Position numbers and translations under genes: made by a program. Of a stretch of 64,000 nt of DNA, positions 11,042-19,326 are shown piece by piece (the first letter of the stretch is position 1; the number at the start of each line of letters is the position of its first letter). The stretch is from Bacillus sp. FJAT-45350 (GTDB taxonomy: Bacteria; Bacillota; Bacilli; Bacillales; NISU01). The stretch spans positions 752,079-816,078 of the forward strand of contig NZ_NISU01000001.1 of assembly GCF_002335805.1 (NCBI RefSeq), in the 5' to 3' direction. The notes under the pieces are model-generated. The model ran no database searches. It was not told where the DNA came from and saw only the letters and a program-made list of their open reading frames with translations.

Positions 11042-11069
11042 TATTAATACACCTTCCTTTTCTTAATGA

Positions 11070-11090
11070 AAATCAAAATCATTACGATTT
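11070..11090 (-). promoter_or_regulatory. Zur-type operator upstream of rpsN
   Basis: On the minus strand the site is AAATCGTAATGATTTTGATTT. It matches the Bacillus Zur 7-1-7 pattern TCGTAAT-N-ATTACGA with two mismatches in the second half and the flanking AAA/TTT. It lies between the likely -10 region and the rpsN start, suited to repression. Confidence 0.65.
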
Positions 11091-11421
11091 ATATAATAGA
11101 TTAAAAAATATAGGAAGTAAAGTATTGTGAAATTTACGCTTAATTAGGTTGGAGGAAGTTTGTAGTATAACTGATTATTTACGGGTCCTATTAAATGATG
11201 AAAAATATGCTTGGTTTCAAGATAGGGTGAAAAAGCAAATACTCAAAATGTTTGTTAGAAAAATTCATATTCACGCTAATTGATTATTTACAGGAGTACT
11301 GAATAGATATATCATCAAAATGATACAAACGTACATACATACTATGGGTTTATATGTTATACAAGAATATTGTGTTCGTCTTAGTAAAAAAAGTCGATTG
11401 CAGTTTATGGAGGTAAAGAGA
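11091..11421. other. Intergenic region with a possible gene remnant
   Basis: No intact gene. A frame open from 11131 to the stop at 11283 (+ strand) encodes about 50 plausible residues (core TDYLRVLLNDEKYAWFQDRV) without start codon or ribosome site, so it looks like the tail of a lost gene. The phrase TGATTATTTAC(G/A)GG occurs near 11171 and again at 11281. The stretch 11320-11421 is an open extension of the hydrolase frame but has no ribosome site. Confidence 0.3.
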
Positions 11422-12198
11422 ATGGAAATGCACTATCGAACGTGGGGAGATCCACAAAAAACACCTGTTATACTTCTTCATGCCCTTGCTTGTCACAGTG
11501 GCTGGTGGAAGTGGGTAGCACCTCATCTTGAAAAAGAGTACTATCTAATTGCCCCTGATTTAAGAGGCCATGGTCAGAGCCCACATGCGGAAAGCTATAG
11601 CTTTGATGATTATGCAGAGGACATCGAAGAGCTTGCTAGAAAGTTTGCCCGTCCTTATGCTATCGTAGGTCATTCGATGGGTGGCTATGTTGGTCTTAAA
11701 GTGGCTAGTCGTGGGGTCCAGACACCTGCTGCTTTACTAATAGCCGATATGAAAATTGACTCTCCAGAAGAGGAGTTGGCTGGATTACGTAAAGCTTCTC
11801 AAAAGAGTGGACGTACATATGAGTCTATGCAAGACGCTGTTGGCAATTATAAGTTACTACCACCTCAGCACGTTGCCCCGTTGGAGCGAGTGGAGGAAGT
11901 AGCTAAAGAGTGCTATAAGGAATTGGAAGATGGACACTGGGGAGAGCGTTTTGATCGACGAGCTCTTGCAATTGAAAATGTTGAGTCAGTGTTGGTAGCC
12001 CAAAAGGTTACTTGTCCTGCTTGGGTTGTTAGAGGAAAGGGAAGCTTAGTGATGCCTGAAACAGGGGCCAAGGAGATCGCTCGAGTCACCGATGGACCAT
12101 TACACGAGATGGAAGAGGCTTACCATCACCTTCCATTGGAAGTGCCAGAAGAGTTTGCTACCGAAATCCGAAACTTCTTGGTCGAGAACAAGCTTTAA
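11422..12198 (+). CDS. Alpha/beta hydrolase
   Basis: 258 residues with the alpha/beta hydrolase fold: oxyanion region LLHALACHSGWWKW, strand DLRGHGQS, nucleophile elbow GHSMGGY (Ser about residue 91), and late His in HHLPLE. ATG 11422 follows GGAGGT by 7 bases; the frame is open upstream but without ribosome site. Substrate unknown; esterases, lactonases and haloperoxidase-like enzymes share this pattern. Stands alone between the S14 operon and a strong terminator. Confidence 0.85.
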   Translation: MEMHYRTWGDPQKTPVILLHALACHSGWWKWVAPHLEKEYYLIAPDLRGHGQSPHAESYSFDDYAEDIEELARKFARPYAIVGHSMGGYVGLKVASRGVQTPAALLIADMKIDSPEEELAGLRKASQKSGRTYESMQDAVGNYKLLPPQHVAPLERVEEVAKECYKELEDGHWGERFDRRALAIENVESVLVAQKVTCPAWVVRGKGSLVMPETGAKEIARVTDGPLHEMEEAYHHLPLEVPEEFATEIRNFLVENKL

Positions 12199-12310
12199 GT
12201 CTCGATTACGTTGATATTTATACAGTGAGCTTGCATGATGTAACATTGTTATATTTTAGGTGCGTATAGAAAACGTAATGTCTATGTAAGAATTTAATCT
12301 AATTATAATT

Positions 12311-12397
12311 AATAACCCTAGAGGCTATATGCGAGGGGACTAAAAAAGTGAATACCACACTTTTTTAGTCCCTTTTCTATATGCCCTTAGGGTTATT
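12311..12397. terminator. Large nested inverted repeat / bidirectional terminator
   Basis: Outer arms AATAACCCTA (12311-12320) and TAGGGTTATT (12388-12397) enclose a perfect 15-bp stem, GGGACTAAAAAAGTG (12336-12350) with its complement at 12358-12372. A second short pairing (GGCTATAT with ATATGCCC) lies between. Long A/T tracts in the inner stem give a terminator in both directions; the double nesting is larger than usual. Confidence 0.7.
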
Positions 12398-12541
12398 TTC
12401 AAGTTGAAGTATCTACTTATCATATCTTTAAGACCTAAATCACCTTTAATGGGCATAACAACTCCCTCTAATGATAAAAAATGTAATAAATATCCTATTA
12501 CTTAATACATTACAATAAATTAGCATCTAAGGGGGAACTGT

Positions 12542-13447
12542 ATGTTAAGGTCGAGAAAAATTTTTGTTGGAAACTATAAAGGTGGGGTAGGTAAAACGAC
12601 AAGTATATTTCAAATAGCGTTACATTTAGCAGAATTAGGGGAAAAGGTATTGCTAATCGATTTAGATCCTCAATGTTCTTTAAGTGAGATTTGTTTAGCG
12701 AAACAAGAAATGAATTTAGAGGATTTGGCACCAAATGAAAGTTTGAATTATGTTTATGATATGTGGCTACAAGTTAAGAGATTTCGTAGCTTGCCGTTCT
12801 ATGTAGATCTTGAGCCTTTAGTGAAGCAATTAGAAGATAATGTGCATTTTATTCCATCAAATACGTTCTATAACAATGGTGGTCTAGATGATTTAGCTTT
12901 AAACCTTAGGGGTGACCTTGAAGATCTTTTACCTCTGCAACAATTTTTTCAGACAAGTAGGATCGAAGAGGAGTACGATTATATTCTTTTCGATTGTCCA
13001 CCAAGTAATAATATGATTACCCAAGGTGCATTTTTACTCTCAGATTACTATATTATACCATCAATTATTCAAACATTGAGTATCCGTGGTGTTGTTCACT
13101 ATATAACTACAGTAGATAAGATATACCAACGTTTTTGTGAGGAAAATCAGTATAGCTTTATTGCGAAATCGTTATTTGGTGAAAAGCCAAAGCTACTAGG
13201 AATTTTTGAAACTTTGAAAAAGGGAACTGTAAAAAATGACGACGTAATCAATGATTTAGAAAGTGACCTGCAAAAGGCGAATATTCAAACACTTATGTTT
13301 TGTGAAGATGAAGAAAAATTTATTTTTGATACGATAATTAATAATTATGAAGATATAGCACGCTCTACAGCAGAGGGAAAAAAGTGCGAAATATATGAGA
13401 ATTTAACAGACGAAATTATTAACTGTATTGAGAATTCAATGGAGTGA
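12542..13447 (+). CDS. ParA/Soj-family ATPase (orphan)
   Basis: 301 residues of the MinD/ParA fold: deviant Walker A NYKGGVGKTT (about residues 11-20) with both signature lysines, Walker A' LLIDLDPQCSLSE and Walker B YILFDCPPSNN. AAGGGGG lies upstream of ATG 12542. Such ATPases position plasmids, chromosomes or protein machines, or serve in phage and mobile elements. No ParB follows; the next gene, 8 bp away, encodes an unrecognised 147-residue protein that is its likely partner. Low-GC codon use does not differ obviously from the surroundings. Confidence 0.85.
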   Translation: MLRSRKIFVGNYKGGVGKTTSIFQIALHLAELGEKVLLIDLDPQCSLSEICLAKQEMNLEDLAPNESLNYVYDMWLQVKRFRSLPFYVDLEPLVKQLEDNVHFIPSNTFYNNGGLDDLALNLRGDLEDLLPLQQFFQTSRIEEEYDYILFDCPPSNNMITQGAFLLSDYYIIPSIIQTLSIRGVVHYITTVDKIYQRFCEENQYSFIAKSLFGEKPKLLGIFETLKKGTVKNDDVINDLESDLQKANIQTLMFCEDEEKFIFDTIINNYEDIARSTAEGKKCEIYENLTDEIINCIENSME

Positions 13448-13455
13448 TCTAGTTT

Positions 13456-13899
13456 ATGAATCAAGAAATTGTTGACTATTTAAATCGCCTAAAAAACATT
13501 TATCAAACTATAAATAAACCATCGCTTTCAAAAGATATAAAAAGGATAGAGAAGTTAATCGATTCATTAGATGCAAGTAAAGAAAAGAGTGTAAAAAACT
13601 TTCAAAAACCTACATTCAAAGAAAACTATGAATCATTAATTAATAAGAAATATGTTGATATGACAGGGGTAAAACTTGATTATAAAAACTTTAATAGTGT
13701 TGAGGCGGTGATTGAATTTATAAAAGACGTTTCACAATCGAAGTTACTTAGAGAAACAACAGCAGTGGACTTAAAGCTGCTTTATTGTATATTAACGAAT
13801 AGTTCCACCGAAATGAAAGGAACGAAAAATGAAATTTACGAAGCAATTAAGCGTAACGTACGAGCAAGAAAGCGCGGAGAAGCGTTTAAAAAATTATGA
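13456..13899 (+). CDS. Hypothetical protein paired with the ParA-like ATPase
   Basis: 147 residues, not recognised. Lysine-rich and mostly helical, with no membrane segment. An N-terminal helix (residues 1-37) is followed by a charged linker and a C-terminal block ending in a very basic tail (KRNVRARKRGEAFKKL) that could bind nucleic acid. It starts 8 bp after the ParA gene behind GGAGTGA. By position it may be the adaptor of the ParA system; that is inference only. Confidence 0.65.
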   Translation: MNQEIVDYLNRLKNIYQTINKPSLSKDIKRIEKLIDSLDASKEKSVKNFQKPTFKENYESLINKKYVDMTGVKLDYKNFNSVEAVIEFIKDVSQSKLLRETTAVDLKLLYCILTNSSTEMKGTKNEIYEAIKRNVRARKRGEAFKKL

Positions 13900-14012
13900 T
13901 TAAAAATCTGGTGCTTCTGAAAATCGTTCACACTAAAGATAGGACATCAGGCTCGGTACCGTTATTAAACTAAACTCAAGTTCGACAACAAAATACTACA
14001 CTACAACCATCT

Positions 14013-14041
14013 ACCTGAGTGTAATAAACACTCAGGTTTTT
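14013..14041 (+). terminator. Terminator after the ParA pair
   Basis: ACCTGAGTG (14013-14021) and CACTCAGGT (14029-14037) form a 9-bp stem with a 7-base loop followed by TTTT. Confidence 0.85.
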
Positions 14042-14186
14042 GTCTATCCAATACACTATTTTGAAACTTCGTAGTATTTTTAATCAATTTCATTTTTGTT
14101 AAACAAAAGTAGTTCATCTCGTTTTATTAATAAATCATTACGAGCACCTAAAAAGTATTATTAGTCTCTTCAATGCGAGGTTATGT

Positions 14187-14804
14187 TTACGCGTTTTGTT
14201 CCAGTCCTTTAGTAACGTTCCTAGAAGGCAATGCCCACTCAAATTTAAGTGAGATTAAACGTAAAGTAACGATAATGACAAAAAGCGTATACAGTTGATA
14301 CGGGTGCTCTGCCCATCCTATACCGATGATGAAACCCGCTATCAAAGCCCAAAAAAGATAAATCTCTTGACGAAAAACAGTTGGTTTTCTTTGAGCTAGA
14401 ACATCACGGACAATTCCTCCACCGGCACCAGTGATCGCAGCTGAAAACATAATTGCAATAAGTGGTAGATCGATAGAATGTGCATGCATTGCCCCTTGAA
14501 TTGCAAATGCTGATAAGCCCATAGCATCAAATAGACTCCATTTTTCTAGGTACTGAACAGTTTGACTAGGCATAAAAAAGATTATCGTTATTGTAATAAT
14601 GGCAATTGTAATAAGAGCTGTTTGTTGCCATAAATCTGTAATAGGTAGACCAATCATTAAATTTCGAATGGCGCCACCACCGAAAGCGGTAATTAGACCC
14701 AACGTATAAACCCCTACCATATCGTACTTCGCTTGCATCGCTATAATAGCTCCACTCATCGCAAAAGCAATAGTACCAATCACATTTAACACATCCCAAA
14801 CCAT
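14187..14804 (-). CDS. TRIC family / UPF0126 membrane protein, putative glycine transporter
   Basis: 205 residues with about seven hydrophobic helices and an internal repeat. Each half carries the conserved glycine-rich element: FGGGAIRNLMIG in the first, TGAGGGIVRDVL in the second. This is the YadS/YvgT family (Pfam Gly_transporter; bacterial TRIC channels). The gene lies downstream of a tandem glycine riboswitch with an intrinsic terminator, which supports a role in glycine export or uptake. Bacterial TRIC proteins have also been described as cation channels, so the substrate is unproven. Confidence 0.88.
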   Translation of the reverse strand: MVWDVLNVIGTIAFAMSGAIIAMQAKYDMVGVYTLGLITAFGGGAIRNLMIGLPITDLWQQTALITIAIITITIIFFMPSQTVQYLEKWSLFDAMGLSAFAIQGAMHAHSIDLPLIAIMFSAAITGAGGGIVRDVLAQRKPTVFRQEIYLFWALIAGFIIGIGWAEHPYQLYTLFVIIVTLRLISLKFEWALPSRNVTKGLEQNA

Positions 14805-14834
14805 AAAAAAACCCCCTAGTTTTTAAAGAAAAAT

Positions 14835-14886
14835 AAAAAAGGACAGAGAAAAGGTATCAAACAAATACCTTTTCTCTGTCCTTTTT
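14835..14886 (-). terminator. Riboswitch expression-platform terminator
   Basis: A near-perfect stem of about 22 bp pairs AAAAAGGACAGAGAAAAGG with its complement around a 7-base loop. On the minus strand it is followed by TTTTTTATTTTTC. It lies between the second glycine aptamer and the transporter gene, and its distal arm overlaps the end of that aptamer, as needed for a ligand-controlled terminator. Confidence 0.85.
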
Positions 14887-15062
14887 ACCTGAGAGTTTAA
14901 CCTAAACATGTAGAAGGTTTACCCCGTTGGTGGCGTTTTGCACTCTCCAGAGAAGCGTCCTACTGAGGTCTTTTTTACCTGAGAGATTCATCTCTTGGTT
15001 GATTTAGAGATTTGCCCCTTCGGTGACGTAGTTTATCAATCGATACGTTCTCTCCCACAGCA
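14886..15062 (-). ncRNA. Tandem glycine riboswitch
   Basis: Two glycine aptamers read on the minus strand. The first (about 15062-14976) starts GGAGAGAACG, contains CACCGAAGGGGCAAA and ends CUCUCAGGUAAAA. The second (about 14968-14886) contains CUGGAGAGUGC, CGCCACCAACGGGGUAAA and ends CUCUCAGGUAAAA. These are hallmark conserved segments of the gcvT RNA family, and the two aptamers are joined by a short linker. A terminator follows, so glycine binding should switch the downstream transporter on. A TTGACA-like -35 at 15118-15123 with a weak -10 at 15094-15099 could be its promoter. Confidence 0.93.
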
Positions 15063-15274
15063 GTCTTTCGCAACTATCCAATTTATAGTTTATACAGTAG
15101 TGGAAGAGGGTTTGTTTTGTCAATAAAAAAATATTGTCACTGAACAATGCCAGCCATTCTATGTAGAAGAAATATCTTTCCACTACCTTATTTGAATAAA
15201 ATAAACTAATATTGTGATAACATACATAATTATTAATCTTTTACATGGATTTCAACATTAAAGGTGGAAATGAA

Positions 15275-17101
15275 ATGACGAATGTACATCGAGAAACGTT
15301 GGTAGAAAGACTTAGAAAAAAGAATAAAGAGATAGATTTATTAATGGCAGGGATCCGTGATATTACTTCATCACTAGATAAAGACTATGTTTTGACACAA
15401 ATTATTAAGAATGCACTTATGGTCATTCCAAATGGTGAGACAGGCTTTTTAACGTTGTATGATTCTTCCTTAGAGCGATTGGTTCCTAGTACAGCAGTTG
15501 GTTTTAGTGAAACGATACAACATTTTAGGACAAAGATAGGAGAAGGGATAACTGGTAAAGTATTTGAGGATGGAAAGGCAAGAATTTACGATACAACTTC
15601 AAAGATTTATCAAGACATGAATAACCTCTCGAAAGAAAATTTTGAAATATTACACAATTCATTAAACAACCATTTGAAAATAAAGACGGCAATCGGGGTT
15701 CCGGTTTCGGTCAATCAAGAACGAATCGGTGTGCTGATCCTTCATCAATTTAGTAATGAATGTAAATTAAGTTTAGATGACGTGAAACTACTGCAAGGTT
15801 TTGCTGATCAAGTAGCAATTGCAATCCAGAATGCAGGGTTGTACTCTGAATTAAAGACAAGATTGCACGAAATAACACAGCTCAGTAAACAACTAAGGGA
15901 AAAAAATGAATTTCTACAAAAAAGAAATAAAATTCATGAGATGTTAACCGAGTTTTCACTTCAGAATCAAGGAGTAGAAAAAATAATCAATGAAATATCT
16001 CGAATGATAAAAAGTGATGTTTATTTTATTAGTTATCTAGAAAATGAGTTTTACCCTATGAAAATAAGGAAAAAGCCTCCCTTGAGTATAGATGAAGTAA
16101 TGTTACTTTCGACGGATAATAGGAATCCTAAATATATAGATGTTTTAGAAGAAAAAGTGATTCAAGGTTACTATTTCTATCCTGTAGTAAACGGCTCGAT
16201 CTTTTTAGGTTGCTTCATTGTTTCTAGCAATTCTCCTGTATCTGAGCTCGAAAAAATCACGATTGAACAAGGGGCATCAGTATTAGCGTTAGAACTCATT
16301 AGAAAGAGAACGCTAACAGAAATACAATTTAAGAAAACAAGAGAATTTTTTAATGAAGTTCTTGAAAATAAAGATGAAGACTATTTACAACAGAAAGGCA
16401 GTGAATTTGGATTAAATTTATCGGAGTATTTATTTTGCGTAATTTTTCAAACCTCTCAGCAGGAAGATATACAAAAACTTGATGTAAAGATGCATCGATT
16501 AATTTCGATTGTAAAAAAAATCATGTCTAACGTAGATTTTATTATTTACGCAATAGATAATCGTGTTATCTTGCTTGCAACGATTAGTAATCCAGACGCC
16601 CATAAAATCATTAAAAATAAGCTAGATATGTTTATAAAAGATTGGATAATGGTTGAGGACTCACCTTACCGTATTGGTATAGGGAATACTTATAAGGGGA
16701 TCAGTAATAGTAAGAAAAGCTATACTGAAGCAGAAAAGGCTTTGAGCTATTTACTAAATCAAAAACGAACAGGGGTTATGTTCTATAAGGATATGGGTTT
16801 AAACCGATTATTTGTTAACCAAGACTATGGTGAAATTAGTGTATTTATACAAGAGGTATTTGAACCATTACAAACTGCAGTAGCCAAAAGAAATGACCTA
16901 GAAAAGACGTTAATTACGTATATTTCAACTAATAAATCGGTTAATGCGACTGCTGAAATACTTCATATTCACTCGAATACCCTTTATCAGCGCTTAAGAA
17001 AGGTGGAAAAATTACTGAATATCGATTTTTCTAATCCGGAAGATACGTTAAAAGTCCAATTAGTTTGCCACATGGTAGAAACCTATACTAAATCTAATTA
17101 A
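15275..17101 (+). CDS. GAF-domain PucR-type transcriptional regulator
   Basis: 608 residues. A GAF domain (about residues 30-190, including GEGITGKVFEDGKARIYD and KTAIGVPVSV) is followed by a coiled-coil linker, a middle domain (about 370-500) and a C-terminal PucR helix-turn-helix of the HTH_30 type. In the latter, TLITYISTNKSVNATAEILH and LHIHSNTLYQRLRKVEKLL are diagnostic. ATG 15275 follows GGTGG; an in-frame ATG at 15245 lacks a ribosome site. Such regulators sense a small metabolite and activate adjacent catabolic genes, here probably the amidohydrolase and transporter genes downstream. Confidence 0.88.
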   Translation: MTNVHRETLVERLRKKNKEIDLLMAGIRDITSSLDKDYVLTQIIKNALMVIPNGETGFLTLYDSSLERLVPSTAVGFSETIQHFRTKIGEGITGKVFEDGKARIYDTTSKIYQDMNNLSKENFEILHNSLNNHLKIKTAIGVPVSVNQERIGVLILHQFSNECKLSLDDVKLLQGFADQVAIAIQNAGLYSELKTRLHEITQLSKQLREKNEFLQKRNKIHEMLTEFSLQNQGVEKIINEISRMIKSDVYFISYLENEFYPMKIRKKPPLSIDEVMLLSTDNRNPKYIDVLEEKVIQGYYFYPVVNGSIFLGCFIVSSNSPVSELEKITIEQGASVLALELIRKRTLTEIQFKKTREFFNEVLENKDEDYLQQKGSEFGLNLSEYLFCVIFQTSQQEDIQKLDVKMHRLISIVKKIMSNVDFIIYAIDNRVILLATISNPDAHKIIKNKLDMFIKDWIMVEDSPYRIGIGNTYKGISNSKKSYTEAEKALSYLLNQKRTGVMFYKDMGLNRLFVNQDYGEISVFIQEVFEPLQTAVAKRNDLEKTLITYISTNKSVNATAEILHIHSNTLYQRLRKVEKLLNIDFSNPEDTLKVQLVCHMVETYTKSN

Positions 17102-17130
17102 TGCATCAAATAAATAAGATATAGCGTAAT

Positions 17131-17162
17131 AAAAAGCAGGTGGATACTTTCATCTGCTTTTT
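17131..17162 (+). terminator. Terminator after the PucR-type regulator
   Basis: AAAAAGCAGGTG pairs with CATCTGCTTTTT (one G-U pair) around an 8-base loop and ends in a T-run. Confidence 0.75.
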
Positions 17163-17255
17163 AATGCTGTATAACGAATTATAAAGTGTGGAAATCAACA
17201 GTAATTTGATAAAAACGATGGTTAGTTACACATAGTAAAAATATTCTGATAGTTT

Positions 17256-17269
17256 ATACTAATTAGTAT
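17256..17269. promoter_or_regulatory. 14-bp palindrome ahead of the amidohydrolase
   Basis: ATACTAATTAGTAT is a perfect palindrome that overlaps a possible -10 box (TATACT, 17255-17260), with no good -35 at the usual spacing. It lies 36 bases before the amidohydrolase start. Candidate operator for the PucR-type regulator encoded upstream. Confidence 0.4.
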
Positions 17270-17304
17270 ACAAAGTTAATTCTGAAAAAAAGGGAGAGAT
17301 ACTA

Positions 17305-18495
17305 GTGGTTGAACATTTACTTTCTAAATTTAAAGAGTTGTACCCAGAATTAGTAGCTATTCGTAGAGATTTACACATGTATCCGGAAATCGGGTTCAAG
17401 GAAGAAAATACCCCTAGAAAAATTTCTGATTATTTACGTAAGATAGGGATTGAAGTTCAAACGGGTGTTGGAGGAAATGGAGTAGTCGGAAGAATTCGTG
17501 GTGGTAAGCCAGGAAAAGTGGTAGCGCTACGAGCGGATTTTGACGCACTCCCAATTCAAGATGAGAAAGAAGTCGAGTACCGTTCTAAAATTCCAGGTGC
17601 TATGCATGCATGCGGTCATGATTTGCATACGGCGGTGTTACTAGGTGTAGCAAAAGTCCTTTTTGAGGCAAGAGATGAGCTTGAAGGTGATGTCGTTTTA
17701 ATTCATCAATTTGCAGAAGAGATTATACCTGGTGGGGCGAAGGCGATGATTGAAGATGGTTGTCTAGAGGATGTCGATGTCATTTACGGTGCGCATGTAA
17801 TGTCTCATGAACCATTCGGAAAAGTAGGTATAAGTGAAGGGTATTTGATGGCAGCTGGGGATACATTTGAAATAGAAATCTTCGGTAAAGGTGGACATGG
17901 AGGGATGCCTCACACAACAGTAGATCCACTGCTTGCTGGATGCCAGCTTGTAATGAGTTTACAGCAGATTGTATCTAGGCGTATTGACCCGAACGAAGCG
18001 GCTGTTGTATCTGTTTGTTCATTTAATTCTGGAGAAGCGTCAAATGTCATTTCTGACTCTGCAAAAATTACGGGAACAGTTCGAACGTTTGACGAAAACG
18101 TTAGAGACCAAATTGAAGAGACAATTGGAACACTAGTGAATACAACTTGCCAAGGTGTAGGTGCAACATCATCTTATACTTATAGTAGAGGATATCCATC
18201 TTTAAAAAACGATCCGGAAGAAACGAGAAGAATTGAACGATTGGCGAAAAATATTGTTGATGAGAACCAAGTGGTACACATTCCAAAGATAACAGGAATG
18301 GAAGACTTTGCATATTACTTAAAAGAAGTACCTGGAACGTTCGTGTTTGTAGGTGGTGGAAATCCTGAGATAAATGCAATATATCCTCATCATCATCCAA
18401 AGTTTGACGTGGACGAACGAGCTATCATTACGATAGGACAGTTATTTATATCAGCAGTGTTTGATTATTTAAATGGTAGTAGTATTGAAGAATAA
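17305..18495 (+). CDS. M20-family amidohydrolase (N-acyl amino acid deacylase / hippuricase type)
   Basis: 396 residues with the M20 dinuclear metal site: RRDLHMYPEIGF, MHACGHDLHTAVLLG (Cys/His ligands), catalytic Glu-Glu in QFAEEIIPGG, the HVM ligand region, and a late His in PHHHPKFDVDE. The dimerisation domain (GKGGHGGMPH, VSVCSFNSGEASNVI) is intact. Such enzymes cleave N-acyl amino acids, indole-acetyl or benzoyl-amino acids and similar amides. GTG 17305 follows AGGGAGAG. It precedes two membrane protein genes on the same strand, so the substrate is probably imported by them. Confidence 0.9.
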   Translation: MVEHLLSKFKELYPELVAIRRDLHMYPEIGFKEENTPRKISDYLRKIGIEVQTGVGGNGVVGRIRGGKPGKVVALRADFDALPIQDEKEVEYRSKIPGAMHACGHDLHTAVLLGVAKVLFEARDELEGDVVLIHQFAEEIIPGGAKAMIEDGCLEDVDVIYGAHVMSHEPFGKVGISEGYLMAAGDTFEIEIFGKGGHGGMPHTTVDPLLAGCQLVMSLQQIVSRRIDPNEAAVVSVCSFNSGEASNVISDSAKITGTVRTFDENVRDQIEETIGTLVNTTCQGVGATSSYTYSRGYPSLKNDPEETRRIERLAKNIVDENQVVHIPKITGMEDFAYYLKEVPGTFVFVGGGNPEINAIYPHHHPKFDVDERAIITIGQLFISAVFDYLNGSSIEE

Positions 18496-18588
18496 GTACA
18501 AACAAATGACCTTAGCAGGTTATTAAATTTTAATCAATAATGGTAACGGTTACATTTTATGAAACATATTAAAAGTGAGGTGGGATAA

Positions 18589-19284
18589 ATGGATTATTTA
18601 GAAATTGCGAATAGTCCGTACATGTGGTTAGCTGCTGCAAGTGCAGTAACTGTTGTATTTGTACAAGCATTTGTATTCGTGAAAAAATCACTAGTGGCTG
18701 GTAAAGAAATAGGTTTAACAAACGTTCAAATGAAAAGTGCAATGAAAAGCAGTATGATTTCATCCATTGGTCCATCGATTGTTATTTTATTCGGATTAAT
18801 CTCATTATTAGTTGCTATTGGGGCACCGATGGCTTGGATGAGGTTATCTTTTATCGGTTCACTTCCGTTTGAATTAATGGCAGCAGGTTTCGGTACGGAA
18901 GCGATGGGAGTTAGCTTAGGATCGGAGAATATGACAGCTACTGTATTTGCCAATGCTGTTTGGACAATGGTATTAGGGTCGTTAGGATGGATTATCTTCA
19001 CAGGCTTATTTACAAATAAGTTGGAAAACATGCAAACGTTCCTCTCAGCTGGAAAAAAGGAGCTCGTTCCTATCATTTCTATATCAGCTATGATTGGAGC
19101 ATTCGCTTATTTTAGTGCAGACCGTGTATTGAATTTTGATAAAGGGACGATTGCTTTATTTATTGGAGCAGGTATGATGATTGTTCTAATGTGGATTGCT
19201 GAAAAGAAAAACAAACAATGGTTAAAAGAATGGGGACTCACATTTGCTATGTTTGCAGGTGCAGTAATTGCATTTTTAATCTAG
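18589..19284 (+). CDS. DUF5058 family membrane protein
   Basis: 231 residues with about six hydrophobic helices, opening MDYLEIANSPYMWLAAASA. I recognise it as DUF5058-like from memory. It carries an acidic/glycine-rich stretch (MAAGFGTEAMGVSLGSENM) that may sit in the membrane interior. It is always judged here together with the next gene, which has a similar topology; the two probably form one transporter for the substrate or product of the amidohydrolase. GTGAGGTGGG precedes ATG 18589. Confidence 0.75.
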   Translation: MDYLEIANSPYMWLAAASAVTVVFVQAFVFVKKSLVAGKEIGLTNVQMKSAMKSSMISSIGPSIVILFGLISLLVAIGAPMAWMRLSFIGSLPFELMAAGFGTEAMGVSLGSENMTATVFANAVWTMVLGSLGWIIFTGLFTNKLENMQTFLSAGKKELVPIISISAMIGAFAYFSADRVLNFDKGTIALFIGAGMMIVLMWIAEKKNKQWLKEWGLTFAMFAGAVIAFLI

Positions 19285-19326
19285 TTTGAGATTCTACTAT
19301 AATTCATAAGTAATGGAGGGAATAAG

